Assembly: GCA_902624075.1 (NCBI GenBank)
Contig: CACNWC010000001.1
Location: forward strand, 92,120 to 156,119
Source: an uncultured Pelagibacteraceae bacterium
GTDB lineage: Bacteria > Pseudomonadota > Alphaproteobacteria > Pelagibacterales > Pelagibacteraceae
Length of the DNA: 64,000 bases
Direction: 5' to 3'
Positions 20,516 through 29,110 of this stretch are shown here, one piece after another. The position numbers were made by a program, and so were the translations under genes. Numbering within the stretch: the stretch's first letter is position 1; every line of letters starts with the position of its first letter. Under the pieces are notes generated by a model that saw only the letters and a program-made list of their open reading frames with translations, was not told where the DNA came from and did no database searches.

Positions 20516-21583
20516 ATGGAAGTGTGTATATTAGGTAGTAGTTTAACAAGCTTAACTTTAGCAAAAACTTTAGTTAATCAAGGCATATATGTAGATATTT
20601 TTTCATCTAAAAATAATAAAGAGGCAGATAAAAATCGAACAATAGGAATTTCGAAAAATAACATAGAATTTTTTAATAAATATATTTTTAACATTAATAA
20701 GATTTTATGGAATATTAACAAAATTGAAATTTTTAGCGAAAATTTGAATGATGAAAATATTCTGAATTTTGTTGATAGAGAAAAGCTATTTTCAGTTGTA
20801 AAAAATTATAGATTAATGAATTTTTTAATTTCTGAGCTCAACAAAAATAAATTATGCAAGTTTAAAAAAAAAAAAATTACGAACAATATTTTAAAAAAAA
20901 ATTATAAAATAATTATTAATTGTGATTTAAATAACTTAATAACAAAAAAATTTTTTTATAAAAAAATAAAAAAAGACTATAACAGTTTTGCTTACACTAC
21001 AGTTTTTAAGCATAAAAAATTGAATAACTTTACAGCAAAACAATTTTTTACTTCAAGAGGTCCATTAGCTTTTCTACCTATTTCAGAAACAGAAACGTCA
21101 GTTGTTTATTCTGTGAGAGGAAAAGAAAAAATTGATTTAGATTACTTTATAAAAAAATATAATAATAATTATAAAATTATTTCTATTAATAAATCGTCTA
21201 GTATTGAATTAAAATCATCTAACCTAAGATCATATTATTATAAAAACGTACTTGCTTTTGGTGATTTACTTCACAAGATACATCCTTTAGCAGGTCAAGG
21301 TTTTAATATGACAATTAGAGATATTAAAGAGATTTTGAAATTAATAAAATCTAAAAAAGGAAATGGGTTAGATTTAGATAGTTCAATTTGTATTGATTTT
21401 GAAAAAAATATGAGACATAAAAATTATCTTTTTTCTAACAGCATAGATTTGATCTATGAATCTTTTAAATTAGAAAGTAAAATTAAAAAAAATTTATTTA
21501 GTAAATTAGTTAGACAAATGGGGAAAAATAAAACCTTAAATAATTTTTTCGTAAAAGTAGCTGATGAAGGATTTTTTATCTAA
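20516..21583 (+). CDS. divergent UbiH/COQ6-type FAD-dependent monooxygenase
   Basis: ORF 20495-21583, likely ATG at 20516; VCILGSSLTSLTLAKTLVNQG, RSYYYKNVLAFGDLLHKIHPLAGQGFNMTIRDI. Confidence 0.72.
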   Translation: MEVCILGSSLTSLTLAKTLVNQGIYVDIFSSKNNKEADKNRTIGISKNNIEFFNKYIFNINKILWNINKIEIFSENLNDENILNFVDREKLFSVVKNYRLMNFLISELNKNKLCKFKKKKITNNILKKNYKIIINCDLNNLITKKFFYKKIKKDYNSFAYTTVFKHKKLNNFTAKQFFTSRGPLAFLPISETETSVVYSVRGKEKIDLDYFIKKYNNNYKIISINKSSSIELKSSNLRSYYYKNVLAFGDLLHKIHPLAGQGFNMTIRDIKEILKLIKSKKGNGLDLDSSICIDFEKNMRHKNYLFSNSIDLIYESFKLESKIKKNLFSKLVRQMGKNKTLNNFFVKVADEGFFI

Positions 21584-21585
21584 AA

Positions 21586-22224
21586 TTATTGAATTGTGGT
21601 ATTATTATATTGATCAAAAGTATAGGTTTTTAAAATCTCTGAAATTTTATCTTTTCTTATATTTATATTTTTTGCTTCTAATAAAACTTGTTTTTCCTCA
21701 TCAGTAAATGGTGAAGTCATTGCTAAAGCATTGATTGCTTCATTTAAACTTTGTTTTTCTAATCCTTTCCAATTTATCATAAACCCTTTTTTTTCAAATA
21801 AAGCTTTAATATCTTTAAAAATTAACTCTAAATCTGAAAATTTTAACTCTTGCTTGTTTTCATTGAGGTCTTCTAAAAAACTAGAGGGATCTATTTCACA
21901 CTCTCTATATTTTTTGTTATTAATGTATTCTTTTATAATTTTAAATCTCACGATTCCCTTTACTTCAATTAAATATCTATTATCAGAAGTTTCCTTAAAA
22001 TTTATTATTTTACCAAGACAACCTATCTTATAAAGATTTGGTAAATCGCCTTCTAACTTATTAATATTTTTTGGTTGAATTATACCAATGTATCTATCTG
22101 CCTTCATGCTATCGTTTATCATCTCAATATATCTAGCTTCAAAAATGTTTAAGGGAACAGTTGTTTTTGGGAAAATAATAAAATTACTTAAAGGAAAAAC
22201 AGGAACTTTGTTTGGAAAATTCAT
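21586..22224 (-). CDS. Lon N-terminal (LON substrate-binding) domain protein
   Basis: ORF; KVPVFPLSNFIIFPKTTVPLNIFEARYIEMINDSMKADRYIGIIQP. Confidence 0.86.
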   Translation of the reverse strand: MNFPNKVPVFPLSNFIIFPKTTVPLNIFEARYIEMINDSMKADRYIGIIQPKNINKLEGDLPNLYKIGCLGKIINFKETSDNRYLIEVKGIVRFKIIKEYINNKKYRECEIDPSSFLEDLNENKQELKFSDLELIFKDIKALFEKKGFMINWKGLEKQSLNEAINALAMTSPFTDEEKQVLLEAKNINIRKDKISEILKTYTFDQYNNTTIQ

Positions 22225-22283
22225 AAAAAACGTTTAATTATTATATGATATTTTTTTTTTATAAAAAGTTTAAATAGTCACAG

Positions 22284-23135
22284 TTGATGATTTTTTGGAT
22301 TGCATCATACCCTAAGAATGGAAACACATGGCTAAGGTCTTTGCTTAGTGCTTATTATTTTACTAAAGATGGTTTTTATTTAGGTGATGCTCAATTGGAA
22401 AATATTGAACAATTTCCTCAAAAAAAATTTTTTAACAAATTTAATTATAAACCTGATATAGCAGGAGAAACATCAAAATTTTGGATTAAAGCTCAAGAAA
22501 TAATAAATTTAGATAAGAAAATAAGGTTTTTTAAAACCCATAATTTTCTAGGTAATTTAGGAGGTAATAATTTTACAAACATCAAAAATACCATAGGGGC
22601 AATTTACATAGTAAGGGATCCAAGAAATGTTGTTACCTCAATAAAAAACCATTTTGAACTTGATTATAATCAAGCATTAAAATTTATGAGAAATGAAAAA
22701 AAATTTACTTATGATAACACTAAAAATAATGACTATAGCGATTTTCAATTTATAAGTTCTTGGGAAAAAAATTATCAATCATGGATATATAATAAATATT
22801 TTCCAACTAAAGTAGTCAAATATGAGGAGCTCGAGAAAGAAACATTTTATATATTTAAAGATGTTATAAATTTTATAGATAAGATTTTTAAAAATAAATT
22901 AAAATTTAACAAACAAAAAGCTCAAAATGCAGTACAAAGTACCTCTTTTTCAAAATTAAAAAAACTTGAGAATGAAAAAGGTTTTTCCGAGTCAATGATT
23001 TCTAGAGATCTAAAAAAAAAAATTCCTTTTTTTAATTTAGGTCCAGAAAATAATTGGAAAAAACTTGATATCAATTTTCAAAATGATTTAAATAAAATTT
23101 TTCAAAAAAACTTAACTGAACTTAAATATAAATAA
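22284..23135 (+). CDS. sulfotransferase domain protein
   Basis: ORF; WIASYPKNGNTWLRSLLSAY (PAPS 5'-PSB loop), IYIVRDPRNVVTSIKNHF (3'-PB motif). Confidence 0.85.
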   Translation: MMIFWIASYPKNGNTWLRSLLSAYYFTKDGFYLGDAQLENIEQFPQKKFFNKFNYKPDIAGETSKFWIKAQEIINLDKKIRFFKTHNFLGNLGGNNFTNIKNTIGAIYIVRDPRNVVTSIKNHFELDYNQALKFMRNEKKFTYDNTKNNDYSDFQFISSWEKNYQSWIYNKYFPTKVVKYEELEKETFYIFKDVINFIDKIFKNKLKFNKQKAQNAVQSTSFSKLKKLENEKGFSESMISRDLKKKIPFFNLGPENNWKKLDINFQNDLNKIFQKNLTELKYK

Positions 23136-23145
23136 GAAATTCTAA

Positions 23146-23988
23146 TTAATTACACATTTGTAGTAATTTTTTTCTTGAATACTTATAAACAAAATCTGTG
23201 CAACCGTTCAAAAAAGATGAACACATATCTAATGAGTATTTGCTATTTATTTCATCTCTAAATAATATTTTATTATTATTTAAATTATCACCTCGTATTC
23301 CTGTAAAAACTAAATCATAACTTTTCAATGAAATTTTTAAGCTTTTCTTACTAATATCGTTCAAAGTACCATAAGTAAAAGCGAAAGTATTTATTTTTGT
23401 TTTTAAAGATTTGCTAAGTAATTTTTTACTTCCTTTTATTTCATTATAAAGTTTATTTTGATTCATAACTTTCTTAAGATTTGGATGACTTAGGGTATGT
23501 GATCCAACTACATGTCCTTTGTTAATCAAATATTTTAAATCCTTAAGCGTCAAATTTAATTTGTTGTAATTTTTTTTATTCAATTTTAATTTTTCTGAAC
23601 AAAATTCTTTTATATCTTTCTTATTTTTCATTTTTACAAATTCATATGGAACAAAAAAAATTGATTTTATGCCAAATTTACTTTCGAGTTTATTTGCAAA
23701 AATTTTATTAGATTTTAAACCATCATCAAATGTTATAATTAAATTTCTTCCCTTAAATTTTATATTTTTTTTTCTTTTACTGATAAATTTTTTTGGATCT
23801 AGAAATTTCCATCCATTTTTTTTGAGAAATCGTATTTGATTAAAATAAATTGAATGATCTTTTTTTGGAGTGTCATGTAACATCATAATTCTTAGAGAGT
23901 CTTTAGTAGAGTCAGGAGAACTTACTATATTCAAATTTTCTACTATTTTTTTTTTTAGAAAAAATCTAATTTTTAGTAAATTTACCAT
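23146..23988 (-). CDS. polysaccharide deacetylase family protein
   Basis: ORF; RNLIITFDDGLKSN, GHVVGSHTLSHPNLKKV, FAFTYG. Confidence 0.83.
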   Translation of the reverse strand: MVNLLKIRFFLKKKIVENLNIVSSPDSTKDSLRIMMLHDTPKKDHSIYFNQIRFLKKNGWKFLDPKKFISKRKKNIKFKGRNLIITFDDGLKSNKIFANKLESKFGIKSIFFVPYEFVKMKNKKDIKEFCSEKLKLNKKNYNKLNLTLKDLKYLINKGHVVGSHTLSHPNLKKVMNQNKLYNEIKGSKKLLSKSLKTKINTFAFTYGTLNDISKKSLKISLKSYDLVFTGIRGDNLNNNKILFRDEINSKYSLDMCSSFLNGCTDFVYKYSRKKLLQMCN

Positions 23989-25576
23989 TTTTAAAAATAA
24001 ATCCTAATTTTTTTAACATGATGAACATTGGTTTATTTTTTTTGCTATGTTGAAATTTAATTTCTATTTTTTTGTTTTTTTTTATAAAATTTTTGATTAT
24101 TTGATTTTCAACTTGTCTTCCTGTAATTCGACAACTCATTAAAAAATCGTTAATCTCAAATTTTTTTTTATTGTCTACAACAGTTGTTAATGCTGTCAAA
24201 CCATAATCTGCAAATTTATCACTGACATAATATAAATTAATTTTGGCTTTATTTTTTTTTAACCAATTTTTCAGCTCTTTTTCTGTAAGTCTTCTAGTAA
24301 TCGTATTTAATTGGTTTGTTTTGTTAAATAATTGTATTGTTCGTTTGAGATTATCTTTATTTAATTCCTTCTTAGAAATTTTCACGTTTAACTTTTTTAC
24401 CCAATTATTTAATTCTTTATCAGAAAGTTTTTTTGACTCTAAATTCTTAATCTCTTTTGATGCAAGATAGCTTGAAGTTCTATTCTTATCTTCTTTTGTA
24501 AAAGATGGATTATGAAACCACAATTCTTTAAAAAAATTTTCATTAGCTGTAAGAATATCGTCAAAGTATTCAGGACACTCAATCTCAGGAAAAATTTCTT
24601 TTATTCTCTCTCTTTCTATTTTGCTATCATCAATAAATACAACATGTGAACTTGTAATGTTTAAATTTTTAAGAATTTTATTTATATTTTTTGCTTTATC
24701 ATCCCAATTACATTTGATCTCTACAAAATCATCTAGAGATAAAATCATATTTTCATTTTTTTTAAATGCCTCTTCTACATTTTTAATTTCATTTTTAGAT
24801 GATATGGCTAGCATAATTCCTTGATTTTTAAGATACTTAAGAAATGTTTGTAGATCTCTATGTGCTTCACCAACTGAATCATGTCCACCAAGATTAATTT
24901 TTCCATAACCGATGTCACCTAAAATCCCACCCCATAGTGTGTTATCTAGATCACATATAATTAATTTTTTTCCATCACCTTTAATATTAATTATTCCATT
25001 AATCAGGCTGTTTGCAATATTTCTTAAATTATCAATTTCAATAGGAAATTTTGCAGTGTAATAGTTTGAATAATTTATTTTAATATTAGATAAATGAGAA
25101 TTATTAATTAAAAAAATATCCTCTGAATTATCAAAAAAATCAGAAACTATATTGTTAGCTGTATTTATCAGATATGAAGGACCCTTTTCTTTTTTGGAAT
25201 GCGTAAAAAAATTTAAAAATTTTGTTTTCTCATAAATTTCAAAATTAGAAATGAAAACTTTGGAAACTCTTTTTTTTAAAATATTTATTAATTTGCAATA
25301 ATTTTCAATTTCATTTTTGAACTTTTTAAAATTTACTTTTTCATTTTTGAGAGATTTTTTAAATTCTTCAGAAATATCATGTATATCTTCAATAATAAAA
25401 ATATAATCATTTTTTTTGACATTTTTTTCATTCATCAAAAAAATTTCTAAATTTCCATTAAAATTTGAGCATTCAATTTTATAATCTATAATTTTTTGGT
25501 TATTAAAAATTTGACGAACTAAATCTAAATTGTATTTTGAAATCAGTATTAATTTATCTTTTTTATTCAATCTCAT
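23966..25576 (-). CDS. FkbH-like protein (HAD-superfamily IIIC phosphatase domain plus GNAT-like C-terminus)
   Basis: ORF; KLIICDLDNTLWGGILGDIG, LQTFLKYLKNQGIMLAISSKNE, VFIDDSKIERERIKEIFPEI. Confidence 0.9.
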   Translation of the reverse strand: MRLNKKDKLILISKYNLDLVRQIFNNQKIIDYKIECSNFNGNLEIFLMNEKNVKKNDYIFIIEDIHDISEEFKKSLKNEKVNFKKFKNEIENYCKLINILKKRVSKVFISNFEIYEKTKFLNFFTHSKKEKGPSYLINTANNIVSDFFDNSEDIFLINNSHLSNIKINYSNYYTAKFPIEIDNLRNIANSLINGIINIKGDGKKLIICDLDNTLWGGILGDIGYGKINLGGHDSVGEAHRDLQTFLKYLKNQGIMLAISSKNEIKNVEEAFKKNENMILSLDDFVEIKCNWDDKAKNINKILKNLNITSSHVVFIDDSKIERERIKEIFPEIECPEYFDDILTANENFFKELWFHNPSFTKEDKNRTSSYLASKEIKNLESKKLSDKELNNWVKKLNVKISKKELNKDNLKRTIQLFNKTNQLNTITRRLTEKELKNWLKKNKAKINLYYVSDKFADYGLTALTTVVDNKKKFEINDFLMSCRITGRQVENQIIKNFIKKNKKIEIKFQHSKKNKPMFIMLKKLGFIFKNGKFTKN

Positions 25577-25856
25577 TTATAAATTCTATTAATGTTTTAA
25601 TAGACAATTTTTTAAAATCTTTTTTTTGTATTTCAAATAGTAGATTTTTTTTAAAATTTATTATTTTTAATTCCTTATCAAGAAACATTATAAAGGTTAC
25701 AAATGCAAGCGAATCAAATTTTGAATTTGATCCTAATATTTCAATTGAATTAATATCTTTTGTATCTTTATCGATTTTTTTATTTATTAGGTTATAATAT
25801 TTATTTAGAGCAATCTTGGTTGAATTATAAATATCTTCTTTACAATATGTTTTCAT
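25563..25856 (-). CDS. acyl carrier protein
   Basis: ORF; EILGSNSKFDSLAFVTFIMFLDKELKI with conserved DSL phosphopantetheine motif; overlaps the FkbH-like gene. Confidence 0.75.
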   Translation of the reverse strand: MKTYCKEDIYNSTKIALNKYYNLINKKIDKDTKDINSIEILGSNSKFDSLAFVTFIMFLDKELKIINFKKNLLFEIQKKDFKKLSIKTLIEFINEIE

Positions 25857-25872
25857 TTATTATGATTACTCA

Positions 25873-26007
25873 ATGCTATTTCATCATTTAAGTATATTCG
25901 TAAAATCAATTGACAAATCAACTATCATATTTTCTAGAGATCTTAAAGCGCAAAAAACAAGTAAGATAATAGTGGATAGAGCTTTAAATTTTATTATTGA
26001 AAATTAA
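25873..26007 (+). CDS. small ORF (44 aa), possible remnant
   Basis: ATG...TAA reading MLFHHLSIFVKSIDKSTIIFSRDLKAQKTSKIIVDRALNFIIEN; not in supplied ORF track. Confidence 0.2.
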   Translation: MLFHHLSIFVKSIDKSTIIFSRDLKAQKTSKIIVDRALNFIIEN

Positions 26008-26009
26008 AA

Positions 26010-27068
26010 ATGTTAATTAGAGATGCAAAAATTGAAGATTATAATCAAATATATGAATTAAATCTTAAACACAATTTGAGGACTCCTGATAAAAATGAAT
26101 GGCAAAAAATATGGACAAAAAATCCTAATTTTGATTTTACTCAAGATAAAATTGGATGGGTGATTGAGGACAAAAAAAATATAAAAGGTTTTTTAGGATA
26201 TATAAAAAAAAAATATATTGATGAAGAAGGGAACGAATATGATGGATTGATAAGTCATAATTGGGTTGTTGATAATGATTGTAGAAATATGTCACTTATT
26301 TTGCTTAATAAATTTTTCAATGATATAAAATCTGATTTTTACATTAATTCTACAGCAAGTTTAGAAGTTGCTAAAGTATGGGAGGCGTTTGGTGCAAAGA
26401 AAATACCTGTGGATAATATTAAGTCATCATTATTCATTCCGATAAATATTGAAAAAATATCTCAAATAGTATTCAAAAATTATTTACTTAAAAATTTTTT
26501 ATCTACTTTCTTAAAATATTTTATAAAATTTAAGATTCTATCGTTAAAGACAAATAATAATTATCAAATTGAAATAACAAATAAAATTGATAAAGAATTA
26601 AAAGAATTTAAATATATTTTTGAAGAAAAAAATTTTATTAAAGAAAAAAGTGAATATGATTGGTATCAAGAAATTCTTTCAAAAAATAATACCTTTGAAT
26701 TCCTAAAAATATACAAAGAAAATATATTTGTAGGACATTGTCTTTTAATTACATCAAATGATACAAAATTAAAAAAGACATATGTAAGTGAAATTAAGAT
26801 TTGTAAAAATTTCAGAGCAGATAAAGATTTGTATAAAATCGTTATTAAAAAAATTTTTGCTTACGCAAAAAATTTAAAAAGCGATTTGATTCAAATAAAA
26901 TATCTAGATGAAGAAGTATATAAAATCTTAAAAAAAATAATATTTTTAAATAAAAAATATAATTTTTGCAGTTTCTATTATTATTGTTCTGATCAAAAGT
27001 TAACATTGAAATTATCTAAAAAAAAATGGATTATTAGCATGTTATCTGGAGATACTTTTTTAATTTGA
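26010..27068 (+). CDS. GNAT-like N-acetyltransferase protein
   Basis: ORF; MLIRDAKIEDYNQIYELN, GDEYDGLISHNWVVDNDCRNMSLILLNKF-like region and second acyltransferase-like half. Confidence 0.6.
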   Translation: MLIRDAKIEDYNQIYELNLKHNLRTPDKNEWQKIWTKNPNFDFTQDKIGWVIEDKKNIKGFLGYIKKKYIDEEGNEYDGLISHNWVVDNDCRNMSLILLNKFFNDIKSDFYINSTASLEVAKVWEAFGAKKIPVDNIKSSLFIPINIEKISQIVFKNYLLKNFLSTFLKYFIKFKILSLKTNNNYQIEITNKIDKELKEFKYIFEEKNFIKEKSEYDWYQEILSKNNTFEFLKIYKENIFVGHCLLITSNDTKLKKTYVSEIKICKNFRADKDLYKIVIKKIFAYAKNLKSDLIQIKYLDEEVYKILKKIIFLNKKYNFCSFYYYCSDQKLTLKLSKKKWIISMLSGDTFLI

Positions 27069-27132
27069 TTATTTAATACATCTAATTATTTATTGTATTA
27101 TCAAATTCTATATTTATAATAGTTTGTATTAA

Positions 27133-27207
27133 GCGGGCGTAGCTCAGTGGTAGAGCGTCTCGTTGCCAACGAGAAGGTCGAGGGTTCGATCCCCTTTGCC
27201 CGCTCCA
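27133..27207 (+). tRNA. tRNA-Gly(GCC)
   Basis: gcgggcg acceptor pairs with tgcccgc; D-arm agctcagtggtagagc, anticodon loop ttGCCaa, T-arm gagggttcgatcccct, encoded CCA. Confidence 0.97.
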
Positions 27208-27219
27208 AGAAAAATTTTA

Positions 27220-27564
27220 ATGACTGATTTATTTAACAAAAAATGTGTTCCTTGTGAAGGTGGTGTAGCGCCTTTAGATATTTCAGAAATACACAAATAC
27301 CAAAAAAAAGTTGATGGATGGAATATTTCAGAAAATGAAAAAAAAATATTTTTTTTGAAAAAAAAATTTGAATTTAAGAACTTTTTAGAAAGTCAAAAAT
27401 TTGTAAATAAAGTAGGAGAAATTTCTGAAAATGAAGGTCATCATCCTGATATTAAATTTGGATGGGGTTATACAGAGATAAACATAACCACTCATGCAAT
27501 TGAAGGTTTATCTGAAAATGATTTCATTTTAGCTTCAAAGATTGATAAAATATCTAATGTCTAA
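27220..27564 (+). CDS. phhB: pterin-4a-carbinolamine dehydratase
   Basis: ATG at 27220 within ORF 27163-27564; GWNISENEKKIFFLKKKFEFKNFLESQKFVNKVGEISENEGHHPDIKFGWGYTEINITTHAIEGLSENDF. Confidence 0.93.
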   Translation: MTDLFNKKCVPCEGGVAPLDISEIHKYQKKVDGWNISENEKKIFFLKKKFEFKNFLESQKFVNKVGEISENEGHHPDIKFGWGYTEINITTHAIEGLSENDFILASKIDKISNV

Positions 27565-29110
27565 AATGTCTTGTTTTAGAAAATACAAGAATAGTGTTTG
27601 TTTGATTTGCAAATTTAATTATCTCTTTATCTCTAATAGAACCCGAAGGTTGAACTATAGCAGAAACACCTGATTGAATTAATTTTTCTATTCCATCTAC
27701 AAAAGGAAAAAATGCATCAGATGCAGCCACAATTTCATTTTTATTATTACTAAATTTTTTCATTTTACTAATAGCTATTTGACAGCTATCAAGTCTACTT
27801 GGTTGCCCAGAGCCAATTCCCAAGGTAGATTCATCACTAGCAATTACAATAGCATTAGATTTAACATATCGACAAATATTAAATGCGAATATCAAATTTT
27901 CAAATTGTGACTTATTAGGTTTTTGTTTTGAAACAACTTTAAAGTCTTTTTTTGAAAAAAAATTGTTATCTTCAGATTGTACAAGTATTGCATCATTATT
28001 AGAAACAAATCTGAAAGATTCATTTAATACAAAATTTTTAGAATTTACAATTCTAATATTTTTTTTTAATTTCAAAATTTTTAATGCATTTTCATCAAAG
28101 TCATTTGCTACCACAACTTCTAAAAAAATTTTATTAAGTTCCAAAGCAACATCTTTTGTAATCTTGAAATTACAAGAAACGATCCCACCAAAAGCACTAA
28201 CAGGATCACATGATAAAGCTGATTTAAAACTTTGTAATTTATTTTTTTTAATTGAAATCCCACAAGGATTTGCATGTTTGATGATTACAGTTCCTTTATT
28301 TTTAGGAAGAGATTTAGAAATTGTTAATGCAGCAAAAATGTCATTATAGTTATTATAACTTAAATGTTTTCCATGAAGTTGTTCTAATTGTAATTTGTCA
28401 TTTGTAGAGTAAATAGCACTTTCTTGATGGGGGTTTTCTCCATATCTTAATTTTTCAATTAAATTAGCATGGATAATCTTTTTTTTTGGAAAACGAACAT
28501 TACAAATTTTATTAAAATAATTTGTTATTAGAGAGTCGTAATAGGCAATATCTGCAAATGCTAACCTCGACATATTTTTTCTAAATTCTAAACAACTGAA
28601 ACCTTTATTATCATTTAATTCTTTAATTAAATTTCTGTAATATTGAGTTGATGTAATTACCACTACATCATTATAATTTTTAGCAGCTGCACGGACCATT
28701 GTAGGTCCACCAATATCAATGTTTTCAATAATTTTATCATGATTTTTTGTTCCTTTTATTGTTTTTTCAAAAGGATAAAAATTTACAATAACCAAATCAA
28801 TATTTTCATAATCATTTTTTTTTAAATCCTTTAAATGACTTTTATTTTTTCTTTTATTTAGAATACCTGCATATATTTTTGGATGCAGAGTTTTGACTCT
28901 TCCATTAAGTATTTCTTTTGATTGAGTAAATTCTGCTACTTCGACACAATTATAACCTAAGCTTTTTATTTTTTTAAATGTTCCACCAGAACTTATTATT
29001 TTAATTTTATATTTTTTAAGTAATTTTAAAACAGGTTTTAAGTTCTTTTTATCTGAAACAGATATTAAGGCAGTTTTTATTTTTTTCATTTCATTTTTGC
29101 TAGTTGCCAA
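27554..29110 (-). CDS. purH: bifunctional AICAR formyltransferase/IMP cyclohydrolase
   Basis: ORF; ALISVSDKKNLKPVLKLLKKYKIKIISSGGT, LNGRVKTLHPKIYAGIL, RYGENPHQESA, IGSGQPSRLDS. Confidence 0.97.
   Translation of the reverse strand: MATSKNEMKKIKTALISVSDKKNLKPVLKLLKKYKIKIISSGGTFKKIKSLGYNCVEVAEFTQSKEILNGRVKTLHPKIYAGILNKRKNKSHLKDLKKNDYENIDLVIVNFYPFEKTIKGTKNHDKIIENIDIGGPTMVRAAAKNYNDVVVITSTQYYRNLIKELNDNKGFSCLEFRKNMSRLAFADIAYYDSLITNYFNKICNVRFPKKKIIHANLIEKLRYGENPHQESAIYSTNDKLQLEQLHGKHLSYNNYNDIFAALTISKSLPKNKGTVIIKHANPCGISIKKNKLQSFKSALSCDPVSAFGGIVSCNFKITKDVALELNKIFLEVVVANDFDENALKILKLKKNIRIVNSKNFVLNESFRFVSNNDAILVQSEDNNFFSKKDFKVVSKQKPNKSQFENLIFAFNICRYVKSNAIVIASDESTLGIGSGQPSRLDSCQIAISKMKKFSNNKNEIVAASDAFFPFVDGIEKLIQSGVSAIVQPSGSIRDKEIIKFANQTNTILVFSKTRHFRH

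Noticed and set aside
21731-22033. 100-aa plus-strand ORF opposite the Lon-domain gene
   Set aside because: Antisense to a conserved coding sequence, no recognisable domain
27163-27219. N-terminal MPTRRSRVRSPLPAPRK extension of the phhB ORF
   Set aside because: It is translation of the tRNA-Gly 3' half; the real start is ATG 27220
27963-28349. 128-aa plus-strand ORF inside purH
   Set aside because: Antisense to purH, which has strong family motifs
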